DNA of 64,000 nucleotides from Geomonas anaerohicana. GTDB taxonomy: Bacteria; Desulfobacterota; Desulfuromonadia; Geobacterales; Geobacteraceae. Position numbers and translations under genes: made by a program. Position 1 is the first letter of the stretch. The number at the start of each line of letters is the position of its first letter. Shown piece after piece: positions 9,871 through 19,861 of the stretch. Location: NCBI RefSeq assembly GCF_016458305.1, contig NZ_JAEMHL010000005.1, positions 62,001-126,000 on the forward strand. Direction: 5' to 3'. The notes below the pieces were generated by a model. That model was not told where the DNA came from and ran no database searches. It saw only the letters and a list, made by a program, of their open reading frames with translations.

Positions 9871-11517
9871 ATGGACAAGCAGATCTTCGTTATCGGCCAT
9901 AGAAACCCCGACACCGATTCGGTCGCCTCGGCCGTCGCCTACGCCCACCTGAAGCGGGCGCTGGGGGATGAGCGGGTCACCGCCGCCATGGCCGGCAACC
10001 TGAACCCCCAGACCACCTGGCTTTTGGGGCGGCTCGGCATCGAGGCGCCGTTGTACCTGGCCGACGTGCACCCCAAGGTGCGCGACGTCATCCAGCGCAC
10101 CCCGATCACGGTTGCCGCCGACGCACCGCTTCTGACCGCACTGGAGCAGTTCCACCACAACTCCATCAGGGTGCTGCCGGTGCTCGATGCCGCGGGCGTT
10201 CCCAAGGGGGTCATTCCCCTCAGGAAGATCGCCGAGCGCTCGCTGGTTACCGGCGCCGATTCGCTGCGACTGGTCTCCGCTTCGCTCGCCTCGCTGGCCG
10301 CCTGCCTCTCCGGGAGCTTCCTCTCCGGCAGTGCCGATGCCGCCGTGGAGAGCCTGCACCTCTTCGTCGGGGCCATGGCCGAGGAATCCTTCATCGACCG
10401 GATCTCCGGCTTCGATCCCGCCACCCTGGTGGTCGTTACCGGCGACCGCACCTCGATCCAGAAGGCTTCCATCGAGCGTGGGGTGCGCCTGCTGGTGGTG
10501 ACCGGCGGCCTCCCCGTGGCCGATGACGTGGTGCAGCTGGCCCAGTCGCGCGGGGTTGCGCTCCTCTCCACACCGCTCGACACCGCGGCCACCGTTGCCC
10601 GGGCCCGCCTGGCCACCCCGGTGCTGGCGCTGGCTGTCCCGACCTTCGAGAGCGTTTCCGTCGGCGAACCGCTGGGACGGCTGCGGGACAAGCTGCTGCA
10701 CTCAGGCGAGAGCGCGGTGCTGGCCCTCGAGGAGGACGGCACCCTTGCAGGCGTCGCCACCAAGTCGTCGCTGTTCGCGCCGCTTCCCTACGCCCTGATC
10801 CTGGTGGATCACAACGAGCTCACCCAATCGGTGCCGGGCGCCGAGGACCTGGAGATCCTCGAGGTGATCGACCACCACAAGCTGGGCAACCCTCCCACCA
10901 GCAATCCGATCCCCTTCATCACCGCGCCGGTCGGGAGCACCTGCACCATCGTGGCCTCGCTCTACGAGGAGCACGAGGTAGAGCCCCCCGCGCAGATCGC
11001 GGCACTGCTGCTGGCCGGTATCCTCTCGGACACGGTGATCCTCAAGTCCCCGACCACCACGCCGCGTGATCGCGCCACCGTGGCGCGCCTGGCCGCCATT
11101 GCCGGGCTCGATTGGGAGGCCTTCGGTGCGGAGATCTTCGCCGCGTCCGGCGCACTCTCCGGGTACGGCAGCCCCGAGCGGGTCGTCGGCTCCGACTTTA
11201 AGCTCTTCAGCCAGGGCGACCTGACCTTCGGCGTCGGCCAGGTCGAGGTGTTCGGCTTCGCCGAGTTCAACGACATGAAAGCGGAACTGCGCAAAGCCTT
11301 GGCGGCGCGACGCGAAAAAGAGGGGCTGGAACTCGCCGGGCTCATGGTCACCGACATCTCCACCGAGAGCACCATGTTTCTCATGGAGGGGGGGCAGGCC
11401 TTCACCCGGTTCATGGGCTACCCGCAGCCCGAGCCGCATGTCTTCGAGATGAAGGGCGTCATGTCGCGCAAGAAGCAGTTGGTGCCGCACATGATCAAGG
11501 TGCTGGGAGGACGTTAG
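9871..11517 (+). CDS. Manganese-dependent inorganic pyrophosphatase with CBS and DRTGG domains
   Basis: 548 residues. The DHH phosphoesterase halves are split by a regulatory insert: VIGHRNPDTDSVAS at the N-terminus, then CBS (VIQRTPITVAADAPLLTALEQF), a DRTGG-like region, a second CBS half, then LVDHNELTQ, the signature DHHK and a DHHA2 C-terminal domain. Such family II enzymes hydrolyse pyrophosphate, and CBS pairs make them responsive to adenine nucleotides. Long members with this insert are known in clostridia and deltaproteobacteria. ATG 9871 gives the canonical start but has a short spacing to AAAGGA; ATG 9859 (four residues longer) is possible. The stop touches the next ATG. Confidence 0.9.
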   Translation: MDKQIFVIGHRNPDTDSVASAVAYAHLKRALGDERVTAAMAGNLNPQTTWLLGRLGIEAPLYLADVHPKVRDVIQRTPITVAADAPLLTALEQFHHNSIRVLPVLDAAGVPKGVIPLRKIAERSLVTGADSLRLVSASLASLAACLSGSFLSGSADAAVESLHLFVGAMAEESFIDRISGFDPATLVVVTGDRTSIQKASIERGVRLLVVTGGLPVADDVVQLAQSRGVALLSTPLDTAATVARARLATPVLALAVPTFESVSVGEPLGRLRDKLLHSGESAVLALEEDGTLAGVATKSSLFAPLPYALILVDHNELTQSVPGAEDLEILEVIDHHKLGNPPTSNPIPFITAPVGSTCTIVASLYEEHEVEPPAQIAALLLAGILSDTVILKSPTTTPRDRATVARLAAIAGLDWEAFGAEIFAASGALSGYGSPERVVGSDFKLFSQGDLTFGVGQVEVFGFAEFNDMKAELRKALAARREKEGLELAGLMVTDISTESTMFLMEGGQAFTRFMGYPQPEPHVFEMKGVMSRKKQLVPHMIKVLGGR

Positions 11518-13370
<1,853 letters not shown>

Positions 13371-13398
<28 letters not shown>

Positions 13399-13538
13399 GG
13401 TCCACAGAGGGCACAGAGAAAGGGACTATGAAAAACCAGTAATTCCTCCTCGCCTCCGGGAGAGGGTCGGGGTGAGGGCGTTTTCCTCTGTGTCCTCTGT
13501 GTACCTCTGAGACCTCTGTGTTCCGGGGTTGCTTTTCA
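13371..13538. repeat. CACAGAGG inverted-repeat element
   Basis: An imperfect inverted repeat of about 43 bases per arm built from a roughly 12-base unit (ACACAGAGGACA-like). Left arm 13380-13422 starts GGAACACAGAGG; right arm about 13483-13526 ends CCTCTGTGTTCC. The centre holds one family A palindrome (13445-13482). The left arm supplies the last codons and stop of the methyltransferase/MTHFR gene. It resembles a small non-autonomous element; no transposase is nearby. Confidence 0.6.
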
Positions 13539-13584
13539 GCTATTTTGACCTGCATCAATTTCAATACAGACAAAGGAGCAGATG

Positions 13585-14271
13585 ATGAACACCAAGGACA
13601 TCCTGGAAAAAGGCGCCATCCTGCAGCGTGACCGCGAGACCTACGCCATCGCCCCGCACATCCCGGGCGGCTTCACGGACACCGCCACCCTGAGAAAGAT
13701 CTGCGACGTGGCCGACAAGTACAAGCTGGAAGTGAAGCTCACCTCGGCCCAGCGCATCGCCATGTTTGGGGTCAAGGAAGAAGAGCTCGACGCAGTCTGG
13801 GCCGATCTTGCCCAGGCCCCCGGCGCCGCCATCGGCCTGTGCGTCAGGAGCATCAAGATCTGCCCGGGCACCCAGTGGTGCAAGAGGGCCGTGCTGGATT
13901 CCGCCTCGCTGGGGCTCAAGCTGGACAAGATCTACCACGCCATGGAACTCCCCAACAAGATGAAGATGGGTGTTTCAGGCTGTCTGCTGGCCTGCTCCGA
14001 GTCCGGCGTCAAGGACATCGGCATCGTCGGCCACAACAAGGGGTGGCGCATCCTGGTTGGCGGCAACTCCGGTCCCAGGCCGCGCCTGGCTGAACTGCTG
14101 GTGGACAACATCCAGACCGAGGAAGAGGTGCTGGAGATCGTGGCCAAGGTGGTGGAAGTCTACAAGAACGACCCGCAGCAGGGGCGTCTGGGCAGGCTGA
14201 TCGAGGAAAAGGGGATCGAGGCATTCAGGGCGGCCGTGCTCGGCAGCCAGGACGCCGCGGTCGGGAAGTGA
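13585..14271 (+). CDS. Single-domain nitrite/sulfite reductase-like siroheme/4Fe-4S protein
   Basis: 228 residues. An N-terminal ferredoxin-like half-domain (about 1-80, with KLTSAQRIAMFGV) is followed by the siroheme/4Fe-4S ligand pattern: Cys93-x5-Cys99 (CPGTQWC) and Cys133-x3-Cys137 (CLLAC). It is much shorter than assimilatory reductases, which carry two such halves (500+ residues), and resembles small low-molecular-mass sulfite reductase-like proteins of anaerobes. The electron-transfer partner and substrate are unknown. ATG 13585 has AGGAG six bases upstream; ATG 13582 is too close. One base separates its stop from the TtcA-like gene, implying co-transcription. Confidence 0.85.
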   Translation: MNTKDILEKGAILQRDRETYAIAPHIPGGFTDTATLRKICDVADKYKLEVKLTSAQRIAMFGVKEEELDAVWADLAQAPGAAIGLCVRSIKICPGTQWCKRAVLDSASLGLKLDKIYHAMELPNKMKMGVSGCLLACSESGVKDIGIVGHNKGWRILVGGNSGPRPRLAELLVDNIQTEEEVLEIVAKVVEVYKNDPQQGRLGRLIEEKGIEAFRAAVLGSQDAAVGK

Positions 14272-14272
14272 C

Positions 14273-15088
14273 ATGGAAGCTGCGCTAATGACTGAAACAA
14301 AACCTGCGCGGGAGCCTTCTACCGGGCTCATCGAGGACGCCCTCTTCACGCGCATCAAGAATCGCGTCGGCAAGGCGATCCACGACTTCAACCTGATCTC
14401 CGAAGGGGACCGCATCGCCGTCGCCGTCTCCGGCGGCAAGGACTCGTACGCGATGCTGCACATGCTCGACACGCTGCGCCGGCGCGCGCCGGTACGCTAC
14501 GAGTTGGTCGCCATCAACATCGACTCCGGCTACCGCGGTTACCGCGCCGACATAATCGAGGAACACCTGAAGGAGCACGGCTTCACCTATCACATGGAGA
14601 AGACCGAGCACTACGACATCATCTCGGAGAAGCGCCGCCCCAACTCCTCCTACTGCTCCATCTGCGCCAGGCTCAAGCGGGGCACGCTCTACACCCTGGC
14701 GCAGCAGATGGGGTGCAACAAGCTGGCGCTCGGCCACCACATGGACGATTTCATCGAGACGCTGCTTTTGAACCAGTTCTTCGTCGGGTCGCTCAAGGCG
14801 ATGGCCCCGAGCATGCTGGCCGACAACGGCGTCACCACGGTCATCAGGCCGCTGGTCTACGTCCCGGAGAAGGAGATTATCCCGTTCTCCCGCAACAACC
14901 GTTTCCCGGTCGTATGCTGCTGCTGCCCGGTCTGCGGCACCGCCGACTTGCAGCGCAAGAAGATGAAGGAGTTGTTGGAGACCTTGGAGCGCGACAACCC
15001 CTTGGTGAAGAGGAGTCTTTTGAAGGCCTTGTCCAACGTCCACCCGCGCCACTTGCTGGACAAGGGTTTGACCAGGATACCTTCCTGA
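14273..15088 (+). CDS. ttcA: TtcA family tRNA thiolation ATPase
   Basis: 271 residues. The PP-loop VSGGKDS binds ATP; the CxxC motif CSICARLKRG and the later CCCCPVCG supply iron-sulfur and catalytic cysteines. HPRHLLD ends the protein as in classical TtcA, which makes 2-thiocytidine at position 32 of tRNAs. TtcA/TtuA-like paralogues act on other tRNA positions, so exact specificity is uncertain. ATG 14273 is one base after the previous stop; ATG 14288 is an alternative with GGAAG upstream. An antisense ORF with a good ribosome site runs into its 3' end. Confidence 0.87.
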   Translation: MEAALMTETKPAREPSTGLIEDALFTRIKNRVGKAIHDFNLISEGDRIAVAVSGGKDSYAMLHMLDTLRRRAPVRYELVAINIDSGYRGYRADIIEEHLKEHGFTYHMEKTEHYDIISEKRRPNSSYCSICARLKRGTLYTLAQQMGCNKLALGHHMDDFIETLLLNQFFVGSLKAMAPSMLADNGVTTVIRPLVYVPEKEIIPFSRNNRFPVVCCCCPVCGTADLQRKKMKELLETLERDNPLVKRSLLKALSNVHPRHLLDKGLTRIPS

Positions 15089-15171
15089 CGCAGATCGGCG
15101 ATGATGTCCTTCACCGTCAGGTGCCCGCAGTAGACGACGATTCCCACAGCTCCTATGACCATCGGTTCCAT
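14857..15171 (-). CDS. Possible small gene antisense to the ttcA 3' end
   Basis: 104 codons on the minus strand. The start (MEPMVIGAVGIVVYCGHL) lies outside ttcA and has a strong site GGAGGT five bases before the ATG. The first 34 codons avoid overlap and have a third-position GC of about 74%, compatible with neighbours. The remaining two thirds run antisense to ttcA, where open frames arise by chance. No family is recognised. The residues after the hydrophobic start (KDIIADLRQEGILVKPL) look protein-like. It may be a real small protein, a gene remnant or chance. Confidence 0.3.
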   Translation of the reverse strand: MEPMVIGAVGIVVYCGHLTVKDIIADLRQEGILVKPLSSKWRGWTLDKAFKRLLFTKGLSRSKVSNNSFIFLRCKSAVPQTGQQQHTTGKRLLRENGIISFSGT

Positions 15172-15210
15172 ATGCTACCTCCGCTTTCCTTGATGATACG
15201 ACGGTAGCAT
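15172..15210. promoter_or_regulatory. Inverted repeat between ttcA and the ferredoxin gene
   Basis: ATGCTACC at 15172-15179 and GGTAGCAT at 15203-15210 form a perfect 8-base dyad with a 23-base spacer. It immediately precedes the minus-strand ORF start and lies about 55 bases before the plus-strand ferredoxin gene, so it could be an operator of either. No -35/-10 pair was identified. Confidence 0.35.
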
Positions 15211-15265
15211 GTGGTAGCGACAAAATAAGTCGCAACATATACGCAAGGCAACAAAGGTGAGGTTC

Positions 15266-16258
15266 ATGGCAGAAAAAAAAGTGCAAAAGGTCAGGTTGGC
15301 AGTGCAGTGGGGCTTTCTTCTCTTCTCTCTCTACCTGGGAGTAACCTTCTACCGTTTCGTGCTCCATTTCAGAAGCGGCGGGGCCACCCCGTTCGTGGAG
15401 CGTCCCGACGGTGTCGAGGCGTTTCTGCCCATCTCCGGCCTGGTGAGTCTCAAAGGGTGGATGACCCTTGGCAGTATCAACGACGTGCACCCGGCGGCGC
15501 TGGTGGTCCTGTTGACTGTTATCGTCGTGTCGCTGCTGTTGAAGCGCTCCTTCTGCTCCTGGGTCTGCCCAGTGTCCACCATCACCGAGGTGTGCTGGAA
15601 GGTGGGGACCAAACTGTTCGGCAAGAACTTCAAGGTGTGGCTCTGGCTGGACTGGCTGCTGCGTCCGATCAAGTACCTGCTGCTCGCCTTCTTTCTGTTC
15701 TCCATCCTGGTGATCATGGCCCCCGACAGCGTCGCCTCCTTCATCACCGGTGACTACAACAAGATGGCCGACGTCAAGATGCTTGATTTCTTCGTGAACC
15801 TGTCCGGCACGCCGCTCGTCGTCATCGGCGTGCTGCTGGCGCTCTCGTTTTTGTTCAAGAACCCGTTCTGCCGTTTCCTCTGCCCGTACGGCGCGCTGTT
15901 GGGGCTGGTGTCGCGTCTGTCGCCGGTGAAGATCGAGCGCAACCAGAGCGCCTGCATCTCCTGTGGCGGCTGCACCAAGGCCTGCCCCTCCTACATCGAC
16001 GTCATGCACAAGGACAGGGTCTGCTCCGAGGAGTGCGTCGGCTGCCTGCGCTGCGTGAGCGCCTGCCCGAAACCCGAGGCGCTGCAGATGAAGGCGAAGA
16101 ACGGCAAGGTGGTGCCGGGTATGGTGTACGCGGCGTTGGTCGTGGCGGTCTTCATCGGCGGCACCCTGATCGGCAGGGCCACCGGCCACTGGCACACTGG
16201 TATCACCAAAGCCGATTACCAGCGTCTGATAACGGCACCGCCGGTGGACCACCCGTAG
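15266..16258 (+). CDS. NapH/CcoG-like membrane-bound 4Fe-4S ferredoxin protein
   Basis: 330 residues with about five membrane helices (residues 10-30, 75-95, 125-150, 180-200 and 285-305). Two CxxxCP motifs sit at membrane edges (CSWVCPVST, CRFLCPYGA), as in NapH/NosR/CcoG proteins. Two classical 4Fe-4S clusters follow: CISCGGCTKACPS and CVGCLRCVSACP. The architecture suggests transfer of electrons between the quinone pool or membrane and a soluble partner. The start at ATG 15266 is set by the AAAGGTGAGGT site. The neighbouring siroheme-like protein could be a partner, but that is speculation. Confidence 0.85.
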   Translation: MAEKKVQKVRLAVQWGFLLFSLYLGVTFYRFVLHFRSGGATPFVERPDGVEAFLPISGLVSLKGWMTLGSINDVHPAALVVLLTVIVVSLLLKRSFCSWVCPVSTITEVCWKVGTKLFGKNFKVWLWLDWLLRPIKYLLLAFFLFSILVIMAPDSVASFITGDYNKMADVKMLDFFVNLSGTPLVVIGVLLALSFLFKNPFCRFLCPYGALLGLVSRLSPVKIERNQSACISCGGCTKACPSYIDVMHKDRVCSEECVGCLRCVSACPKPEALQMKAKNGKVVPGMVYAALVVAVFIGGTLIGRATGHWHTGITKADYQRLITAPPVDHP

Positions 16259-16310
16259 CGAAGGGACCCCAGATAGGAGGGGGCGAATGATTACTCCTCC
16301 CAACGCAACA

Positions 16311-16460
16311 CAGGTCCCCTCCCCCGGAGGGGGAGGGATAGGGAAGGGGGACGCGCAGCGGCTTTTACGGTCTTCCCCCCTCCCAACCTCCCCCCTCCGG
16401 GGGGAGGAGCTGAAACAACAGCTGGAACAGCGAACTGTTCCCTTGCGGGGGAGGAGCTGA
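16311..16460. repeat. Cluster of family A palindromic repeats
   Basis: The 315-base gap between the ferredoxin gene and the DksA-type gene holds at least two complete palindromes (CCCCTCCCCCGGAGGGGG near 16317 and CCCCCCTCCGGGGGGAGG near 16391) and a degenerate third (16438-16456, with the tail GGGGGAGGAGCTGAA repeated from the second). The only other element in the gap is the terminator at 16467-16499. Confidence 0.65.
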
Positions 16461-16466
16461 ATCAAC

Positions 16467-16499
16467 AAAAAGAGGGGACGGTATCTCTACCGTCCCCTC
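16467..16499 (-). terminator. Terminator of the DksA-type gene
   Basis: Perfect 12-base stem GAGGGGACGGTA/TACCGTCCCCTC with loop TCTC. On the minus strand it is followed by TTTTTGTTGAT. It lies 75 bases beyond the stop of the minus-strand DksA-type gene. Confidence 0.85.
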
Positions 16500-16573
16500 C
16501 TGGTATTTCTAGCACCGGCCGGGTGAAAATGGCTAATGTGCCATTTCCCGCCGTTGTTCCTTGTTTTGGCCTG

Positions 16574-16993
16574 CTACCCTTCCTCTTCCTCGCCCAGCGC
16601 GATCTCGCGGTAAGCGCGGTCTTCTTCGAAGCGCTTGGTCTGTGCTTGCTGCTTCTCCAGGTCCGCCTTGCACTTCACGCAGTGGCGGGCGAAGGGGACG
16701 ATCTTCAGCCTCCCGATGGGGATTTCTTCCTCGCACTCCTCGCAGATGCCGTACTCGCCTTCTTCCAAACGCAGTAAAGCCTCGTCGATATTACGCAATT
16801 TCTCGCGCTCCCGGTCGCCCAGCAAAAGACCGAGTTCACGGTCGCGCTCGCTGGAAGCCTGGTCATAGATGTCGCCGCTCGGCTCGTTGATCGGTGCATC
16901 GGAGCCGGACTTGACAGTCTTGTTAATCTCTTTAAGCGTCTCCTCTTTCATCTTGAGGAGCATCGCTTTCATTTCTTCGGGTTTTTCAGTCAT
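16574..16993 (-). CDS. DksA/TraR family zinc-finger protein
   Basis: 139 residues, DksA size. An N-terminal coiled-coil region (about 5-85) is followed by a four-cysteine zinc finger (CEECEEEIPIGRLKIVPFAR then CVKC) and a C-terminal helix. DksA-type proteins bind the RNA polymerase secondary channel and, with ppGpp, adjust transcription of stable RNA and biosynthesis genes. Start ATG 16993 (MTEKPEEM) has CGGAGAT upstream; a 19-residue upstream extension lacks support. The acidic DxxDxA-type tip appears as SGDIYDQASSE, close to but not identical to the classic tip, so it may be a paralogue rather than canonical DksA. Confidence 0.87.
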   Translation of the reverse strand: MTEKPEEMKAMLLKMKEETLKEINKTVKSGSDAPINEPSGDIYDQASSERDRELGLLLGDREREKLRNIDEALLRLEEGEYGICEECEEEIPIGRLKIVPFARHCVKCKADLEKQQAQTKRFEEDRAYREIALGEEEEG

Positions 16994-17076
16994 GTATAAA
17001 CTATCTCCGTTTGAGTCATTGTCCCGCAAAGCGACGCAATAATACAGCAATAGCGGTCGGTGTCAAGACTAAAAGC

Positions 17077-18423
17077 CTACTCTATGATCTCCCCAATCAG
17101 GTCGTAATCAGAGGAATCAGTGATCTTCAATCTCACTATGTCACCGACGTTGGCGTTGCCTGCAGTGATGTACACTTGGCCGTCCACATCGGGGGCCTGA
17201 CGGGAGGAACGCCCCTTCAAGAGCAGCTCGGTTTCCTCGCTGTACCCCTCGACCAGCACGTCCTCCTCGCTGTCCACCAGGGTACGGTTGTGCTTGAAGG
17301 AGACGCGGGCCTGGGTCCGCATCAGTTTCTTGTGGCGCTCGCGCTTGACCCGCTCGGAGACCTGGTCCGGCATCTCGGCCGCCGGGGTCCCTTCCTCGCG
17401 GGAGTAGCAGAACACGCCGAGGCGGTCGAAGCGGGTCTCCTCGACGAACTGCAAGAGCGTCTTGAAGTCCTCGTTGGTCTCGCCGGGGAAGCCGACGATG
17501 AGCGAGGTGCGGATGGCGATGTCCGGGATCTCCTTGCGCAGCTTCGCGATCAGGGCGCGGATGTCGGCCTCGCCGCTTCTGCGCTTCATGTTCTTCAGCA
17601 CGGGGTCGGAGATGTGCTGGATGGGGAGGTCCAGGTACTTGCACACCTTGGGCTCGTTCTTGATCAGCTCGATCAGCGAGTCCCTGACGCCGTCCGGGTA
17701 GGCGTAGAGGAGCCTGATCCACTTGAGGCCCTCCAGCTTGGCCAGTTCCTGGACCAGGAGCTCGAGGCTCGGCTGTTCCGGCAGGTCGCGGCCGTAGGCG
17801 GTAATGTCCTGGGCGATCAGGTTGAGTTCCTTCACCCCCGCCTCTACCAGTGCCTTCGCTTCCGCCATGAGCGTCGCGAAGGGGCGCGAGCGGTGCGCGC
17901 CGCGCAGGGCCGGGATGACGCAGTAGGAGCAGTTGTTGGAGCACCCTTCCGCGATCTTCAGGTAGGCCGTGTAGTGCGGCGACGACTGCAGGCGCGGCAG
18001 CTCGTCGTTGTAGACGAAGTTGGGGTCGCCGGTGTAGCAGAGCTGGGCGTCGGTCCCCTTCTTCTCGGCGATGATCTCAGCGATGCGCGGGTAGTCGCCG
18101 GTGCCGATGAAGATGTCCACCTCGGGGAGTTCCTTGGCGAGTTCCTCCTGGTAGCGCTGCGGCAGGCAGCCGGTCACGATCAGGAGCTTGCAGCGCGCGT
18201 CGTGCTTTCTATCGGCCAGGTCGAGGATGGTGTCGATGCTCTCCTGCTTGGCCTCCTTGATGAAGGAGCAGGTGTTCACCACGATGATGTCGGCCTGCAT
18301 CTCATCGGTGGTGACTTCGTACTCGTCCTTGGAGAGGTAGCCCAGCATCACCTCGGCGTCCACCAGGTTCTTCGGGCAGCCCAGACTCACCAGGCTCACT
18401 TTTTCCTTAATCTTCTGGTTCAA
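17077..18423 (-). CDS. rimO: Ribosomal protein S12 methylthiotransferase RimO
   Basis: 448 residues. The UPF0004 N-terminal domain ([13 protein letters not shown], with further Cys in NTCSFI and TGCLPQRY) binds the auxiliary 4Fe-4S cluster. The radical SAM CxxxCxxC motif is CSNNCSYC, followed by a C-terminal TRAM domain. RimO adds a methylthio group to an aspartate of ribosomal protein S12. The start is TTG 18423, supported by GAGGGG six bases upstream and by the family N-terminus. The gap to yajQ upstream is 17 bases, so the two genes are probably one transcript. Confidence 0.95.
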   Translation of the reverse strand: MNQKIKEKVSLVSLGCPKNLVDAEVMLGYLSKDEYEVTTDEMQADIIVVNTCSFIKEAKQESIDTILDLADRKHDARCKLLIVTGCLPQRYQEELAKELPEVDIFIGTGDYPRIAEIIAEKKGTDAQLCYTGDPNFVYNDELPRLQSSPHYTAYLKIAEGCSNNCSYCVIPALRGAHRSRPFATLMAEAKALVEAGVKELNLIAQDITAYGRDLPEQPSLELLVQELAKLEGLKWIRLLYAYPDGVRDSLIELIKNEPKVCKYLDLPIQHISDPVLKNMKRRSGEADIRALIAKLRKEIPDIAIRTSLIVGFPGETNEDFKTLLQFVEETRFDRLGVFCYSREEGTPAAEMPDQVSERVKRERHKKLMRTQARVSFKHNRTLVDSEEDVLVEGYSEETELLLKGRSSRQAPDVDGQVYITAGNANVGDIVRLKITDSSDYDLIGEIIE

Positions 18424-18440
18424 AAAAATCCCCTCTTCTA

Positions 18441-18926
18441 TCAGCTTCTGAAGTTGACGAACTGCATGTCGATGTCGAGATCCTTACCTTTGAGGATCCG
18501 GATCACCTCCTGGAGGTCGTCGATGTTCTTGCCGGTAACCCGGATCTGGTCGTCCTGGATCTGGCTTTGTACCTTGAGTTTGGTGTCCTTGATGACGGCG
18601 CCGATCTCCTTGGCCTTCTCCTTGGAGATTCCCACCTGCAGGGTGATGATCTGGCGCACCATGCCGCCGGAGGCCTGCTCCACCTTGCCGTACTGCAGCG
18701 CCTTGGGCGAAATGTTGCGTTTGACGAACTTGGACTGCAGGATGTCGATGACCGCCTTCAGCTTGAAGTCGTCCTCGGAAAGGACCTTGATGCTTTCCTT
18801 CTCCAGGGTTACCTCGCTCTTGGACCCCTTGAAGTCGTAGCGCTGCCCGATCTCCTTCACGGTCTGGTTGATGGCGTTGTCGACTTCCTGCATGTCGACC
18901 TTGGAAACGATGTCGAATGACGGCAT
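18441..18926 (-). CDS. yajQ: YajQ family nucleotide-binding protein
   Basis: 161 residues, full family length. It begins [20 protein letters not shown] and contains [28 protein letters not shown] and [19 protein letters not shown], all hallmark YajQ segments. YajQ homologues bind cyclic-di-GMP and act as regulator co-factors in Xanthomonas, and they also bind nucleic acids. A role in c-di-GMP signalling would fit the c-di-GMP enzymes elsewhere in the window, but this is inferred. AAGGGGG lies at the expected distance before ATG. It is followed directly by rimO. Confidence 0.93.
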   Translation of the reverse strand: MPSFDIVSKVDMQEVDNAINQTVKEIGQRYDFKGSKSEVTLEKESIKVLSEDDFKLKAVIDILQSKFVKRNISPKALQYGKVEQASGGMVRQIITLQVGISKEKAKEIGAVIKDTKLKVQSQIQDDQIRVTGKNIDDLQEVIRILKGKDLDIDMQFVNFRS

Positions 18927-18942
18927 GAAACCCCCTTAAAGC

Positions 18943-19022
18943 AGATTGAGATTAAGATTAAGACTAAGGAGGACCAGAAACCGGTCTCCCCTCTTTCTTA
19001 ATCTCAATCTTTATCTTTATCT
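18943..19022. repeat. AAGATTGAGATTAAG inverted repeat (family C)
   Basis: AGATTGAGATTAAG at 18943-18956 pairs perfectly with CTTAATCTCAATCT at 18997-19010. Both arms continue as degenerate six-base units (AAGATT/AAGACT/AAGATA). It fills the gap between lolA and yajQ, and a related tract lies at 54776-54809. Confidence 0.65.
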
Positions 19023-19029
19023 CGTCTTT

Positions 19030-19737
19030 CTATCTTTTTATGACTTGGACCCCCGAGGGGATCTTGAAGCTGAACTTGCCGCTGGAGATGCCGCGGTTGG
19101 TCTTCACGTTGCTGAAATCCATCCTGGTGGTGTTGCCGGTCTGGTCCACCACCGTGGAGGAGAGCACCGGGAACGGCGTGCCGGGATGCCCCTTGGCTAC
19201 GAAGCTCTCCACCGCGTCGCCGGAGATGGTCAACAGCAGCTTGGCCATGGCCGGGCTCTTCTTGTGCGGGGTGAGCTCCAGCTGGTAGTTGCCGCTCTTG
19301 TCCTTTTGCTCCGCGGCGAACGCGATGCTGAAGTCCTTGGAGACCTGCCCGAGGCCCGAGAGGTAGTTCATGGCGATGCCGTTACTGGCCTCCAGCAGCT
19401 GGGCCAGGTCCATCACCATGACCTGCTTCTGGTCCGGGATGTAGTACCACACTGTCTTGCCGTTGGAGACGATCTGCTGCTTGGGCTTGGAGTAGTTGAA
19501 GCGGAACATGGACTCCTTGCCCCCTCCCTTTTTCAGCAGGAGTTCACCGGCACCCTTCTCCTCGCGTTTCATGGCCTTGATGCTGCTTCTCTGGCTGAAG
19601 TCGGCCTGCAGGTCGTTGAGCGAGCCGTAACCCTGCTCGATGGTGCGCACCACCTGGGAGAGTTCGGCGCAAAGGGCTACGCCGGCGTTGAGGGCGATCA
19701 GGGCGAGACACAGGACGGCGGTTCTGGCGATTTTCAT
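19030..19737 (-). CDS. lolA: LolA-like outer-membrane lipoprotein carrier protein
   Basis: 235 residues. A signal peptide (MKIARTAVLCLALIALNAGV, cleavage near ALC-AE) sends it to the periplasm. The LolA beta-barrel features are visible: LNDLQADFSQRS, GELLLKKGG then FRFNYSKPKQQIVSNGKTVWYY, and late strands FKIPSGVQVI. LolA shuttles lipoproteins from LolCDE to LolB. The open frame extends upstream, but those codons come from the family B repeat, so ATG 19737 with AGAGGT upstream is the start. It lies downstream of the chemotaxis operon on the same strand, separated by that repeat. Confidence 0.85.
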   Translation of the reverse strand: MKIARTAVLCLALIALNAGVALCAELSQVVRTIEQGYGSLNDLQADFSQRSSIKAMKREEKGAGELLLKKGGGKESMFRFNYSKPKQQIVSNGKTVWYYIPDQKQVMVMDLAQLLEASNGIAMNYLSGLGQVSKDFSIAFAAEQKDKSGNYQLELTPHKKSPAMAKLLLTISGDAVESFVAKGHPGTPFPVLSSTVVDQTGNTTRMDFSNVKTNRGISSGKFSFKIPSGVQVIKR

Positions 19738-19764
19738 ATCTTCGACCTCTGAAAGTAGCGAAAA

Positions 19765-19793
19765 GGGGACAGGCACCTGCGGAGCCAGTCCCC
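19765..19793. repeat. Family B palindrome upstream of lolA
   Basis: GGGGACAGGCACC, loop TGC, GGAGCCAGTCCCC. The two arms match except for two symmetric A-A positions. It sits between cheC and lolA. Confidence 0.75.
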
Positions 19794-19861
19794 TACATGT
19801 GCCGCAGTGGCGGCAGTTTGACCGGGCATTCTGACATACAACCGGGTAAGGTGCAACCTTT

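Noticed and set aside
14285..16468. 727-codon minus-strand open frame spanning ttcA and the ferredoxin gene
   Set aside because: Composition is that of a shadow frame (His/Gln/Gly/Val-rich), with no domain, and it crosses two well-supported genes and a repeat.
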